Assembly (NCBI RefSeq): GCF_030052815.1 | Contig: NC_079503.1 | Coordinates: 51,812,735-51,876,734 of the forward strand | Reading direction: 5' to 3' | DNA from: Hevea brasiliensis | Taxonomy: Eukaryota; Streptophyta; Magnoliopsida; Malpighiales; Euphorbiaceae | DNA: 64,000 nucleotides | Shown here: one piece after another, positions 24,996 to 36,350 of the stretch | How positions within the stretch are numbered: the first letter of the stretch is position 1 | How the letters are laid out: each line of letters starts with the position of its first letter | Notes under the pieces: model-generated | Databases searched by the model: none | Seen by the model: the letters and a program-made list of their open reading frames with translations, nothing else | What the model was told of the DNA's origin: nothing | Program-made: the position numbers and the translations under genes

Positions 24996-25160
24996 TTTGA
25001 TTCCAATAATTTTCTACTCCCTAATAACAAACACAAGGAGGTTGACCTCCCTTAGTTCACATTCATGATATAAATATGTCATATGTATCAATTTAGGACA
25101 CTTGAGTAGTTGTACTTATCAAAAGAAATATTCACATGCATAGTCAAAACTCATTTCAAA

Positions 25161-25177
25161 ACCATGCTCTGATACCA
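25161..25177 (-). other. Primer-binding site, initiator tRNA-Met type
   Basis: On the minus strand it reads TGGTATCAGAGCATGGT, just after the LTR end at 25186. The leader (25160-24996) has the family's CTAAG and T-rich tract ending in CAG before the gag start. Confidence 0.9.
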
Positions 25178-25185
25178 CTAAAACA

Positions 25186-26299
25186 TGTCACACCTTACTC
25201 CTCCGTAAGGCATAACATGATCCCGTAGTATACTTAATGAATTACCGAACTTCGCCTACCGATAACCCATTAAATACACTACAAGGGATTTTAAAACAAT
25301 TTTATCTTCTTTTGAAGGTGGTAAGCACTTTAAATAGGTATTAAAAACTTTTAATTTCATTTTAAAGACTAGGTAAAAATTTTGATAAATTTTATTTTTT
25401 TGTAAATTTTGAAAAATTTCGGCAGAGTGCCGTCTATAATTGAGAAAAACCAAATTTTTAAAGACCTGTAAAAAGTACTTCCAAATGATTTTCATTCACA
25501 CCCCAACCTCCAATATATCAACACAACTCAATTCAACCAAAAATTCAATTCATCCAAAACTCACAACTCAAAGTATTTCAAAATAATTTCATGAACTCAT
25601 AACATTTCATTAATTTTAATTTACATACACAAAACTTAATTTACATATAAAAAATCCAAAAATATTATTAATACAATTTTTACTATACAACTGCTCAAAT
25701 TACATTAATACATATGAACACTCCTATATTTACATCAAAATCAATACATTGGGTATAAAATAATACCGGTATAAAAAACTCAGTGAAGTCCTCATTAACT
25801 CAGCAGTTCACTCTGCTGCTTTCTCCTTTCCCTTATCTACTACAGCAAAATAAGCTATCGTTAGTATAATTTACTAAGTGGTACACAATAAAAATTTAAA
25901 ATGCTGAACATAGAACATTTATTGCTAAATCATAATTCAAACATTTTACAATCACATTTCACAATTTTCAATTCACATTTATAATACAATTTTATCAAAT
26001 AATTTGATAAACACAGTGTTACCAATTCATACACAACTTAGGTTGTGACACAAAATTTTTGATCAATGCTGTGTTGTACACTATGACAAAGCAATCTACA
26101 ACCTCACTAATCAAAATCAATGAGGGAGGTGGCTAGCTAGCTATATGAGTACTCATCCGATCTCTACCTCAACTGGCAAGCTAGAGAGAGAGAAAAAAAA
26201 TAATCGATCTCAACCCCATAAATGGAGGTGGAATAATATGGTACTGTTATGCTAAGTGTGAATCCGAAATCAATTTAAAATTATTTATTCAAATATTGC
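25186..26299 (-). mobile_element. 3' part of a type B LTR (5' LTR of the minus-strand element), truncated
   Basis: On the plus strand it starts TGTCACACCTTACTCCTCC, the reverse of the LTR end. It tracks the LTR at 50734-54225 closely until CAAATATTGC at 26299, where an unrelated Athila-like sequence takes over. A degenerate twin hairpin lies at about 25841-25890, with stem TTAGTA/TACTAA. The U3 side is missing. Confidence 0.85.
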
Positions 26300-27907
26300 T
26301 GAAACACTTGAATTATATAGATGTTTTTAAGCACATTTGCATACTATTTCATAGCATTTAGGCAAGCATTTTCATGCATAATAGTTGATTTCAATAATTT
26401 TAGTAATTTCTATTATAAAGCCCTTAATTCCATATTTTCTGCATCATTTCAGGTGTTTGGGTGAAGCTACAGAAGTATAGGAGTGCAAGAAAAGCTTAGA
26501 GGAGTCAAGAGACAGAGAATTACTGCTGATACAAAGTACACGGGTCATGTAAACCAAGCCCCAGACCCGTGTAAATCTCAGCCAGAAGAAAGCCAAGAGA
26601 ATCGATGAGAAACATAAGTACACGGGTCGTGTAATCAGACCCGTGTAATATGTAGGGACCCATGTAAGTCTCTGCCGAGCGCAAGTTTGAAGAAACTTAT
26701 GGGAACAATAGTACACGGCTCGTGTAGTTGGCACAGACCCGTGTAACTTTCTATGCAAAAACAAGACCACGCGATTCTCCTCCAGCAAGTTACACGGCCC
26801 TACTTTGCGGGACCCGTGTAGTGACACACGGGCCATGTACTATGCTGCAGCTAGTTTTATAACTCGAATTTTCCTCCTATTTTCGGATAAAAATGATACT
26901 CCTAAGGCCCTTTGGACTCAAAGCAACCTAACCCTAGAAGCAACCAATATAAATAGAAAAGAAAACATCAAAAGGAGGAGGAAGAAAAAAAAAGAGGGAT
27001 GGTCGTCAGGAGTGTTGTTGAAGGCTGCTGCTGTCATGCTATGCATCAGTACCAAAAGAAGTTTTCTGGCTGAAGCTCCACAAGATCAAAGCTGCAAACT
27101 ATCTTTGGTTCCTTCGTTTCATCTCCTTAGACAGATTTCTATTGCTTTATTTCTTTACATGGTTTTCTTTTTACTGTTTTTACTTTTTATCATGATGTTT
27201 GCTGAACTCACAATGAGTGAGTAGTTTCCTTATTCTGGATTTAGGAGAGTAATGCTTTTAATTATTATTATGGATGAACATTAGGTTTTATTTACTGGAT
27301 TTGAGATTCGTTTCTTGATTTAATTTCTTGTGATCCTAATGCATGCTATGTGATGGTACCCACTTAGACATGATTATAGATGTTAATTGAAGGACTGAAG
27401 GTGAAGATTAACATTAGAAAATTAAGATCTTGAACCTAGGAATTCTGACCTAGACATAGGCTAATACCTTTATGGAACCTAAAAATTGATTAAAGGTCTT
27501 AAAGGATTTTAATTAATTTGATCGCCACAAAAGTAGGGTTTGAATTAATTAAAATACACCCTAGATGCCTTGAGAGAGGATTTAGGATAACTTAGGGCTA
27601 ATTTCCATCAAGGAAAAAGATCCTTAATTCAGTAAATAAACGAGATAACATCCCTAATAAGATCCAAGTGTGAAATCTTAACTCCAGAATTGTTTCAAAA
27701 ATAGATTACTTCATTTTAAGTTTACCATTCTAGTGTTTAAAGTTAACAACTTTACTCCCTAAACATTCAAAAGCCTAGACAGTTAAAATTGCTGTGTAGA
27801 TTGATACTTGCTAAACAAAAAAATCCTCATGGGAATGATACTCTACTTATCGCTTTATTACTTGTTAGCGATCCGTGTACTTGTGGGGTTGTAAAACCAG
27901 CAAACAA
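26300..27907 (+). mobile_element. LTR (partial) of an Athila/Tat-like Ty3/gypsy element
   Basis: It is unlike the Tekay LTRs. It is identified by the tRNA-Asp-type PBS immediately after and the gag that follows. Between about 26535 and 26840 it has a cluster of short inverted motifs, CACGGGTC and GACCCGTG, arranged as successive hairpins. The 5' border is a break with type B LTR sequence, so the true start is not seen. The open frame on the minus strand across 26444-26836 is a by-product of these repeats. The rest of the stretch to 27907 shows no gene. Confidence 0.7.
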
Positions 27908-27910
27908 GTT

Positions 27911-27930
27911 TTTAGCGCCGTTACTAGGGA
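27911..27930 (+). other. Primer-binding site, tRNA-Asp type
   Basis: TTTAGCGCCGTTACTAGGGA differs by few bases from TTTGGCGCCGTTGCCGGGGA, the PBS of plant Athila and Tat elements. It separates this fragment from the tRNA-Met-primed elements around it. Confidence 0.85.
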
Positions 27931-28055
27931 TTACTTTGGCTTTAGTAATATCAAGCGATGGGGAATTTAGCTGATTTAGGCAATTATATTTATTATTTAG
28001 TTTTATTTTACTGGTTATATTTTTCCTCTTTTCTCTCAGGTGCTCAATCTGGTAT

Positions 28056-28650
28056 ATGACCAAAACAAGGATAGAAGAAGAAATTTTGGACTATGATCCT
28101 GAGATAGACAGAACTCTGAAAGCCATTAGGAGAGAAAGAAAACATCAAGAGCGTAGTCAAGGAGATCCTGAATTTCCAACCATGGGCGATAATAATGATA
28201 GACCAAGACTCTTGAGAGATTACAGAGCTCCATCTGTCTACGGATTTCAGCCAAGTGTCACTAGACCCACAGTGGAAGCCAACAACTTTGAATTAAACCA
28301 GCATGGCTCCAAATGATTCAACAAACCCAGTTTGCAGGTTCACCTACAGAAGACCCACACTATCACCTCCAGTGCTTTCTCGCCCTATGTGATACATTCA
28401 AGATGAATGGAGTGTCTGATCAAGCAATAAGACTCAGAGCATTCCCATTCTCCCTTCGGGACAGAGCAAGGAAGTGGTTGCTTTCTCAACTAGCTAGAAT
28501 GTTCACTACTTGGCAGAATCTCTCGCAAGCTTTTCTAGCAAGGTATTTTCCACCTGTAAAGATTGCAAAACTAAGGCTTGAGCTCAACACCTTCAGACAA
28601 AAGGAGGGAGAATCACTCTATGACGCATGGAAAAGATATAAAGAGCCATG
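28056..28650 (+). pseudogene. gag: gag N-terminal half of an Athila/Tat-like element, frameshifted
   Basis: Two frames form one gag. 28056-28300 reads acidic and basic N-terminal sequence ending in NFELNQ. The next frame from about 28313 continues MIQQTQFAGSPTEDPHYHLQ, RLRAFPFSLRDRARKW, FLARYFPP and RLELNTFRQKEGESLYDAWK, the core typical of plant Athila-group gag. A one-base deletion near 28298 explains the shift. The homology stops at YKEP (about 28647), where a purine-rich tract begins. The second half, zinc knuckle and pol are absent. Confidence 0.85.
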
Positions 28651-28668
28651 CTGGAAAAAAGGGGAAAA

Positions 28669-28683
28669 GGGGGGGGGGGGGGG
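28669..28683. repeat. Run of 15 G
   Basis: An uninterrupted G15 within a purine tract (about 28650-28697), at the border between the Athila-like gag and the Cassandra-like LTR. Its length in the source DNA is uncertain because such runs are prone to sequencing and assembly error. Confidence 0.8.
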
Positions 28684-28689
28684 AGGAGA

Positions 28690-28970
28690 AAGGAAAGGTC
28701 CCTTAAGCAAATACCACATCGGCAAAGCACAGAGTTGGTCTTGGGCTCAAAAAGTAATGATATATAAAATGGGGGAACTAATCACTAGAGGCGCCTTTTG
28801 GTGGAATGGCCTGGAGAGTTGGAAGAACTCCAAGGTTAAACGTGCTCACTTGAGAGAAATCCTAGGATGGGTGACCTCCTGGGAAGTTCTCCATTCCACC
28901 TATGGGACAAAAGCGTGAGGCTTATGGCCAAAGCGGACAATTCCTCTAGTGGTTGGAGCCGATCGTTACA
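28690..28970 (+). mobile_element. Cassandra-like TRIM LTR carrying 5S rRNA sequence
   Basis: Around ACCACATCGGCAAAGCAC, AGTTGGTCTTGGGC and AAAGCGGACAATTCC it resembles known Cassandra LTRs. It ends ...CGATCGTTACA at about 28970. The central part (28831-28890) is 5S-derived. Cassandra elements are short non-autonomous LTR elements with a 5S-type Pol III promoter in each LTR. The left border is not sharp and I find no target-site duplication: gag of one element lies to the left and integrase of another to the right. It is probably a solo LTR at a rearranged junction. Confidence 0.75.
28831..28890 (+). other. 5S rRNA-derived segment (3' half of 5S)
   Basis: GAACTCC, GGTTAAACGTGC, GAGAG-like, then AGGATGGGTGACC-TCCT-GGGAAGT matches plant 5S rRNA from about position 43 to 105, including the internal A box and C box. 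The 5' third of 5S is poorly conserved, so it is not a 5S gene. Confidence 0.85.
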
Positions 28971-29128
28971 TTCTTCCTCATATGTGAGGTCTGGATTCAC
29001 CTTAATCTCTTCTATTGGTAGTACATAAGATGGGTCTGATCTATAGCTCCTCAACATGGACACATGGAAGACATTTTGTATCTTCTCTAACTCTAGAGGT
29101 AGTGTCAATCGGTAAGCTAGAGGACCCA
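28971..29128 (-). pseudogene. pol: Integrase C-terminal fragment (minus strand), part 2
   Basis: On the minus strand it reads PLAYRLTLPLELEKIQNVFH, then VSMLRSYRSDPSYV and NPDLTYEEE. This is the stretch between the integrase core and the chromodomain in Tekay elements. It is cut at YEEE by the Cassandra-like LTR, so the chromodomain is missing. Its upstream half lies at 32031-32234, separated by a solo LTR with an ACCCA duplication. Confidence 0.85.
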
Positions 29129-32030
29129 TGTTAAAAACACTTCCAATAAACAAATTCATTCATTCTCAACTTCAATATCATCACAAAACTCAATATCAAG
29201 ATTTGAACAATTTTTCAGTTTCAGGTTTCAACAACCTTTTCATTTCTCAACATCCATTTCTCATATACAAGCAATAAATACATGCTCAAATCTTGCATTC
29301 ATAGTCATAACTTTCATTATTTACATAAACATCAAAATATATTACATGAGTTCAAGTACATATGAGAAAATACAAATCTGCTACAAAATATCAAAATGAC
29401 AAAATGACACCTAGTGCCCTACCGATGCAATCGCAGTAGTGAGGTGACACGGACACCGAGCAAAACTGCGTCGATGGACTCACCCGACCTGTGGTCTACT
29501 GGGCTCACGGTCGGAATCTCCAGTACTACGCTGCGTGGCAAAAGCAACGCGCTAAGCAATAATGCTTAGTGGTGCAATAATATAATAGAAGAAATTGGCA
29601 AGAAAATAAATGTGTATGCAAAGTGTATGCTTTCTTTGTTTGATTTTGGTATATTCATTAATTCATTAACTTTGTTCACTTTTATTCATTTGGTTGCCCC
29701 AAGTAACCTACACTAGACGCATCGGATCGATAACGGGTAACCGCACTGGGTACCTAGTACTCGGGCCGTCACACCATCGGTCACATATGCATCTCCCGGC
29801 AGGTAAATGTAACGGCTAACAAGTCAGAATAATATCGTGCACAAGGCCAAGTCTCAATGCAAAGTCAGAATGGCTAAAAGCCATGAAATCACAGAATGGC
29901 ATTTTTGCCATGTGCAGTACTGCTAACTGAACCCTATTGGCATGCCAAACTATCCAAACCAATCTTGTTAGGTATACTAGGGCATTTGAAACTCTTAAAT
30001 TTGTCAATTTGTGAATTTCAATTTTTTTGGTGTTACTATTCATCATTGGTCAACAAAAATGTTGACTTTTAGAATAAAAATGTGTACATCAACTTTGGCA
30101 CTCCCAACATACCACATTTGGTGTTTAAAACTTGTTGACATTAAGTGTTTTTGCCATTCCAAAGTGTAACTCAACACAAACAGATTTTTCAATTTTGGTG
30201 AGTCAATTTCACTGTTCCATTGGACACTGTTACTGTTGGAATTTGAGGAAATGTAAAACATGAAAGTTGTTCCTTATTTTGTCTAGTTGAATTTCCTTTT
30301 TTGAATCACTCCATTTGGACTTTTGTAGCTCCAGATATGGCTCAAAAACCCAAGCTGTCCGGATATGCATTCTGCAGAAATTTACCATATCTACAGTGCA
30401 TGAATAGTAACTTGAGTCACTTGGTTGAATGGGTTCTGGCCATAATTTGGGGTAGGTTCCTTCATGAAAGTTGTTTGTCTATGTCTTAACTTGTTGCTGT
30501 AAAAATTTCAGGCCAATTGACCAAATCTACAGTGAGTTATGGCCAAATGAACAGTTACTGTTCATTTGGCAAATTCTGCAGAATTCAGTGCAGGGCATCC
30601 GGATTGTGGCTGAGTTTTGACCCTTTTGCTTTGGTCTTTTGGGCATGGTTTCTTCAGAAAAAATGTGTCATTATAAGCCTAGTTTCATGTCCAATTGGCC
30701 AAACACCAATTGGACTACCACTGCCCAAGTTATGGCAGTGCAAAGGGACTGAATTTTTAGTCCCTATGCTGCTGTCCTAGGCAGCCTGCAATCCTCACTT
30801 TGCAATCTCATTTTTCTGTCCCATTTATGGTCAACACATCTAAAATGGTCACTAATTGACCATTAATATGTCCTCTAACAATTTCATAAGCCAAATCAAT
30901 TTTCACCTTTCCTAAACCCTAATTCAATCCCATGTTTTATACAATTTACTTTAGTTAGCTTTTAATTCATTATGCTTGTGTTTATAAACTTCTAACATGA
31001 TTCTAGCTCACTTCAAGCTCATCAAAACATTCCCTCCTATCCCATAGCTAGGGCAGCCGAAACTCATGTTTCATACACATGAGTTTTTGCTCATTTAAAT
31101 TACAATTTCTCATCCATTTCAAGCCTAAATCATGGGATTAAGGAATTTTAACTACATATATGCACTAACCTTGTTTGGGCAGAATTTCCAAAGCCCTAAA
31201 CTCCAATTTCTTCCTTCTTCTAGGCTGCCAAGAGACCATGCAAGGTACTAGAACAAACTTTAGTGAAGCTAGGTTATGATTTTAGGGTGAAACAAGGTAG
31301 GAATTTGAGCTTGCTTATTTGAACTTCAATGGAGGTTTCTAGGTGTGTTTCGGCTGGGTAGGGAATGAAGAGGGGCTGCTGCAAATTTTGGTAAATTTAG
31401 TATTCATTTAGTCTTTTATTTAGTTAGTCAAAGGGTGGTTAAATTGTGATTGGTCCAAATAACCTTAATGACATCACCATGATGCCATAATTAAGCTTTT
31501 TTCCTCATTTTCTTTCCTTTTCTCTACTACTCATTTTCAATTTGATTTCTAGTAATGTTTATTCATATTTTATGTTATATTAATTATTTACTCAACTGGA
31601 CAAGTCGGCCAAAAATCACCTCGGAAGGCGAAATGACCAAAATGCCCTCCGTTTGGCTTAACGGGTCAAAATCGTCTGTACCGATTGAAAAATTTTTCTA
31701 GGTATTTTCTTGGCATTCTAATGCCAAGGGAACCTCAATTACCCTTCTCTGGAGTCCCAAAAATTATTTTATAATTTTTCCCCCGGGTCTAGGGCTCCTC
31801 GTTGCGAGAACCGCAACTTCCCTCCGGTGACCCATCGCTTGGGCACCGGCTCATTTGACTCAGTTGTATTTTATTTCTAAAATTTTTACTAAATTTTTCT
31901 TATTAATATTTAAGTTAATTAGGGTTCCTGACTTTAGTTTAAATATTTTTCCGGACGTTCTAGCTGTCCGGACTGACACCGGTCTCCGAAACAGTAGAAT
32001 GTACGGAGTGGTTACCGGGAGGGTGTTACA
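29129..32030 (-). mobile_element. Type A-like solo LTR (minus strand), shortened at its 3' end, with ACCCA duplication
   Basis: 2,902 bp between ACCCA at 29124-29128 and 32031-32035. Read on the minus strand it starts TGTAACACCCTCCCGG (32030) and ends ...GGAAGTGTTTTTAACA (29129). Other type A LTRs continue about 220 bp further to GTGTCACA, so the normal U5 end is absent although the duplication is perfect. The twin hairpin is at 29521-29575, the 5S-like segment at 31809-31856 and a 29-nt perfect palindrome at 30542-30570. Confidence 0.8.
30542..30570. repeat. Perfect 14-bp inverted repeat in the LTR
   Basis: GCCAAATGAACAGT, one T, then the exact reverse complement. Imperfect forms (AAATGAAC...GTTCATTT) occur just before the second LTR module in other LTRs, for example at 7102, 16612 and 52725. 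Confidence 0.85.
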
Positions 32031-32234
32031 ACCCACTCTTTCCAAAACCTCATACGGTCCAATGAAACGAGGACTCAGTTTCCCCTTTCTGCCAAATCTC
32101 ATGATTTTCTTCTAAGGGGAAACCTTGAGGAATACCTTATCACCCACTGCATATTTGATGTCCCTCCTCTTCAGATTAATGTAGGACTTCATACGGTCTG
32201 ATGCAGCCTTGAGTCAATCTCTGATCAGTCTGAT
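32031..32234 (-). pseudogene. pol: Integrase C-terminal fragment (minus strand), part 1
   Basis: On the minus strand: KSYINLKRRDIKYAVGDKVF, a broken codon stretch with a stop, then MRFGRKGKLSPRFIGPYEVL, ERVG. It joins in sense to 28971-29128 once the solo LTR is set aside. It is cut on its upstream side by the LTR that begins at 32235. Confidence 0.85.
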
Positions 32235-35200
32235 TGTAACACTCTTATTGTAGCAATTTCGTACATTCTACTGTTCCGGTGACCGGTGTAGGTCCGGACA
32301 GTTAGAACGTTTGGAAAAATATTTAAACTAAAGTGAGGAAACATAATTAACTCAAATATTAATAAGAAAAATTTAGGAAAAATTTTAGAAATAAATACAA
32401 CCAAGTTAAATGAGCCGGTGACCTAGCGATGGGTAACCCAGTGGAAAATTGCGGTCTTCGCAACTAGAAGCCCTAAACCTAGTGGAAAATTTATGAAATA
32501 ATTTTTAAGACTCCAAAGAAGAGTCATTGAGGTTTCTATGGCATTAGAATGCCAAGAAAAGGCTTAGAAAAAAATTTCAATTGGTACAGACAATTTTACT
32601 CTGTGAAGCCAAACGGAGGGCATTTTGGTCATTTCATCTTCAGATATGATTTTTGGCCGACTTGTACAGTTAAGTAAATAATTATTATGACATAAAATGT
32701 GAATAAATATTACTAAAAATTGAATTGGAAATGAGTAGAAAAGAAAAGGAAAGAAAAATGAAAGAAATTAGGAATTATGACATCATATGATGTCATTAAA
32801 CACTCTCCACCCAATCACAGCTTGACAAACTAATTAAAAGGGATAAAAACTAATTAAAAGGAGATAAAATGAAAAACTAATCTGCACTCCCAATTTTCAA
32901 ACAGCCTCACCATAGAAAGAAAGAGAGAGAGAGAAGGGGTTCCACCATTGATGAAGCTTGTAAGCTTCATTTTCTCTCTTATCTCACCCCAAAACTCCTA
33001 GTTGTCTTCACTAAAATTTCATCATACACCTTAAGGAAGCTTTAAGTAGCAGAAAATTGAGGAGAGATTAAAGTTTTAACAAGCCAAAAAAGTGGTTAAA
33101 AGAGGTTAGTGCTACTTTCTTCCATATTCTTTTAGTAAACTTAAATTTGAGCATGAAAATGGAAAGAATTACAAGAAAAACAATTGAGAAAATATTCATG
33201 TTTGATGGAAGAATAATTTTGGTTAGCATGTGTACCTATGGGAATTGATGAATTTAAATGAAATAAAATGTGTTTATTGGAGTTGCTTAGTAGGAATTTG
33301 TGATTGGATGTGTTAGATGGCATGGATAGTATGAAATGGACACTTTGGAAATTAAGGTTTGTGAAAAATTAGATTTTTGCTTATGTAATGGTATGTTAAC
33401 CTTGTAATGGTCAATTAGTGACCATTTGAATGTGTGTGAGGAGAAATTGAAGTGAGTAAGGGTGTTGGAGTTGAACTTAGGCATGCCGCCCTTGGTAACC
33501 TACAGGACTGGTTGTGAGTCCAGTAGGTTTGGGTAGCCATCAATGGAGTTGTATAGGTTCAATTGGTGCAAGGCTGATTGGACATGAAACTAGACACATA
33601 ATGGCACAACTTTGGTGAAGAAACCCTGCCCATAAAACCAAACCAAGTTGACCAAAAAATTACCCTAATCTGGGTGACTAACATGCTATCCCTGGAAAAT
33701 AACTAAATGAATAGTGTTTATTCAAATGGTCATAACTCAGTGTAGAAAAGTTCAATTGATATGAAATTTTACCATCATAAATCTGAGACATAGTCCTACA
33801 ACTTTCATGAAGAACACAAATCCAAATTCTGATCATAACCTAGTCAAATTGCCAACCAAACTTAGGTCACCAAATCTGGCAGAACCAAATTGCCCAAAAA
33901 TTCTGGGTACAGGTCAATCCGGCCAGTTATAGTAAAATGACCATAACTTGAGCTACAAAACTCCAAATGGAGTGATTCAAAAAAAGAAATGTAACTAGAC
34001 ACAATAAGGAACAACTTTCATGAAGACAATTTTGTCAAATTCCTATTGTACGAATGACCAATGGAACAGTAAACCTAAGGTATGAAATCTGAAAATTTTG
34101 AATAACATAAAATAAGCTTTGAAATGGTATTGGAAATCAATACCAACAAAAATAAAATGAAAAATATGGTATCATGGAGAACTTAGGTTCAATAAATTTA
34201 TTATGTATTAAAAGTCAACAATTTGAGTGAATAGTACAAAGACACAAAATGTAAAAACTAAATTGGTAGAGGAAATTAAGGTATGAAATTTGGAATCTAT
34301 GAAATGTTCATGGATTACTTAAAATAGAAATTGTAATATACCTAAATGACTTAATGAACATTTAAGTCATGTGAATATATAATTAAGATTTGTATTCCCA
34401 TTACTAGTAAGTCTAATAAAACATGAGTAATACCACTTGAATATGAAATGAAATTAACCTAGATGGATTGTGGAGACTTATACTCCCAACACCAATGGAG
34501 TTCATAATATATTAGCAATACAACTTGAAGTATGAAATGTACTTTACATGAATAGATTGTTGAATAAATAAATGTGATAAAAGTGTCATTTGGGATTTAG
34601 GTTCCCATCAAGAGAGAAAGGAAAGATGTTTTGAATGTGAATAGTACATGAGATTAAATGAATGTGAATTGTAATTAGTATGAATATTACAATGAATGCA
34701 TAAATTACCTATAAATGTGAATTTGGAAATTACGTTTCCATTATTAACAAAATTAGAATGCTATAAAAATAAAAATAAAAAATATAATGAAATGATGAAA
34801 CATATAAACTCTTAATGGTACTATGTGCCCATGTATTGCCTAGACACGTATGTCAGTTTGGATAGATTGGCATGCCAATAAGGTATTGTTTTAGCAGTAC
34901 TGTGAAAGGCTTTGTGCCTGTATTAATGACTTTATGCCCATATACATGGCTTTATGCCCTCATTCATGGCTTTATGCCAACATTCATGGCTTTTATGCCC
35001 GATTATGTGTTATCATGGCTTTTTAGCCATACTAACTGCATACGTGGTTGATGTTCTGTGTCCCATGGTATGACAGCCCGAGGCACCGTGGTGTCCAGTG
35101 CCAACGACCCATTATCCAGTTTAGTTAGCCTGTCATAGGTTACCTGGGTAAAAAAAAAATTATTGAAATAAGTTAAAAATATTAGAAACTAAATAAATCA

Positions 35201-36209
35201 GTGAGAAAAATCCGAAAGGTATTAAACCAGTATTAAGAATTTAATTATTATGAAATGATCCACAACACATAGAAAATATTAAGAGAGTAAATGAAAGACT
35301 AGCAAAATAAGCATAATATAAGTAATTATTAGAAATGCATCCTCCATAATAATATAAATATAAACTAAATATTTAAATTTATTTATACATTATATAAATG
35401 ATTATTGTAAACTTATGATATAAGAGATTCTAGAGAGCAACATAAATGACGATAAATATATTGTATGGCAAATTTCATATGAACCCAGTAAAATTCTTGA
35501 GTATAGAAAATATGCTCCAATTATTTTTATTTATATATATTATTTTCTTGTTATATTATTGCACCACTAAGCAGCAATGCTTAGCGCGATGGATTTGTTT
35601 CCTCGCGCAGGTACTGAAGTTAAAGCCCAGCGAATACCAAATAGAGATTTTGGAGTCCTGATCTGCAGAGTGTTTAAGGTTGTCACCTCCTCAGCAATGC
35701 ATGTAGATAGGGCCCATATAGATCATATTATGGATTTTGTACATTATAATTAATTATTATTTGTAATGTAAACTATGAATTGTATGTTGAAATATAGATT
35801 ATGGAATTATAATTAATTTGTAGATCATGTAAATTATGAATTTATGTAATCAGTCTGTAAATCTTGTAAATTAATGAAACTTGAGAACTTATATATATAA
35901 ATTGTGCATGAATGGAAATGCATGGAAATGAATATGAAATTGAGATATATGAATGAGATGTGAATAATGAGAATAATTGATGAGATTTTTATTGTAAAAT
36001 ATTATTGAAATTTTCAAATAGGTGTAAAACACGTTAAACGATACTAAAATAGCAGAAACTCAGTTAGTTTCTCTGTCAAAAAATAATCGATATTAAATAT
36101 AACGAGAACAAAATTTTTAAAGAAATAAAGTAAGATAAGTTAGGGTGCTTCGGCACTGAATGTAGCATGCGTTGCTTGGCTACACTGTAGTCGGGTGAGA
36201 GGTGTTACA
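32235..36209 (+). mobile_element. Type A 5' LTR (3.98 kb)
   Basis: TGTAACACTCTTATTG...GAGAGGTGTTACA, followed by a PBS. It is longer than other type A copies, with extra A/T-rich sequence between 34150 and 35560 and a minisatellite (34907-34997). It contains a 5S-like segment (32403-32452), palindrome TGACATCA-ta-TGATGTCA (32778-32795), three modules (about 33530-34060) and the twin hairpin (35561-35612). The stretch 44637-46751 is a close copy of 32369 to about 34480. Confidence 0.9.
34907..34997 (+). repeat. Minisatellite of ~20-bp units in the LTR
   Basis: About four to five units of CATGGCTTTATGCCCTCATT and variants in tandem. Single or double copies of the ATGGCTTnnTGCC motif occur at this place in other type A LTRs (for example 5410, 7768 and 11937), so the array grew locally. 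Confidence 0.8.
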
Positions 36210-36214
36210 TTTAT

Positions 36215-36227
36215 TGGTATCAGAGCA
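36215..36227 (+). other. Primer-binding site, initiator tRNA-Met type
   Basis: TGGTATCAGAGCA, five bases beyond the LTR end. The leader carries CTAAT (36311-36315) and a T-rich tract ending TTTTAG at 36342, nine bases before the gag ATG. Confidence 0.9.
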
Positions 36228-36350
36228 CGGTTTAGACGTTCCTAGGCATAGATAGATAGAATGAGATAGTGTTCATAACATGTATTGCATTCATATGAGT
36301 TGAGGTTACACTAATGCAGATATGTTTTCTTGGTTATTTTAGGTTAAAGT

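Noticed and set aside
26444..26836. 130-residue minus-strand protein
   Set aside because: It lies across the hairpin array of an LTR. Its composition reflects the repeats and it shows no domain.
26805..27224. 139-residue plus-strand protein with a hydrophobic C-terminus
   Set aside because: It lies within the Athila-like LTR upstream of the PBS; AT-rich sequence gives the apparent membrane segment.
28831..28890. 5S rRNA gene
   Set aside because: Only the 3' half resembles 5S and it sits within a Cassandra-like LTR.
34907..34997. CRISPR-like array
   Set aside because: Tandem 20-bp units without spacers in plant LTR sequence: a minisatellite.
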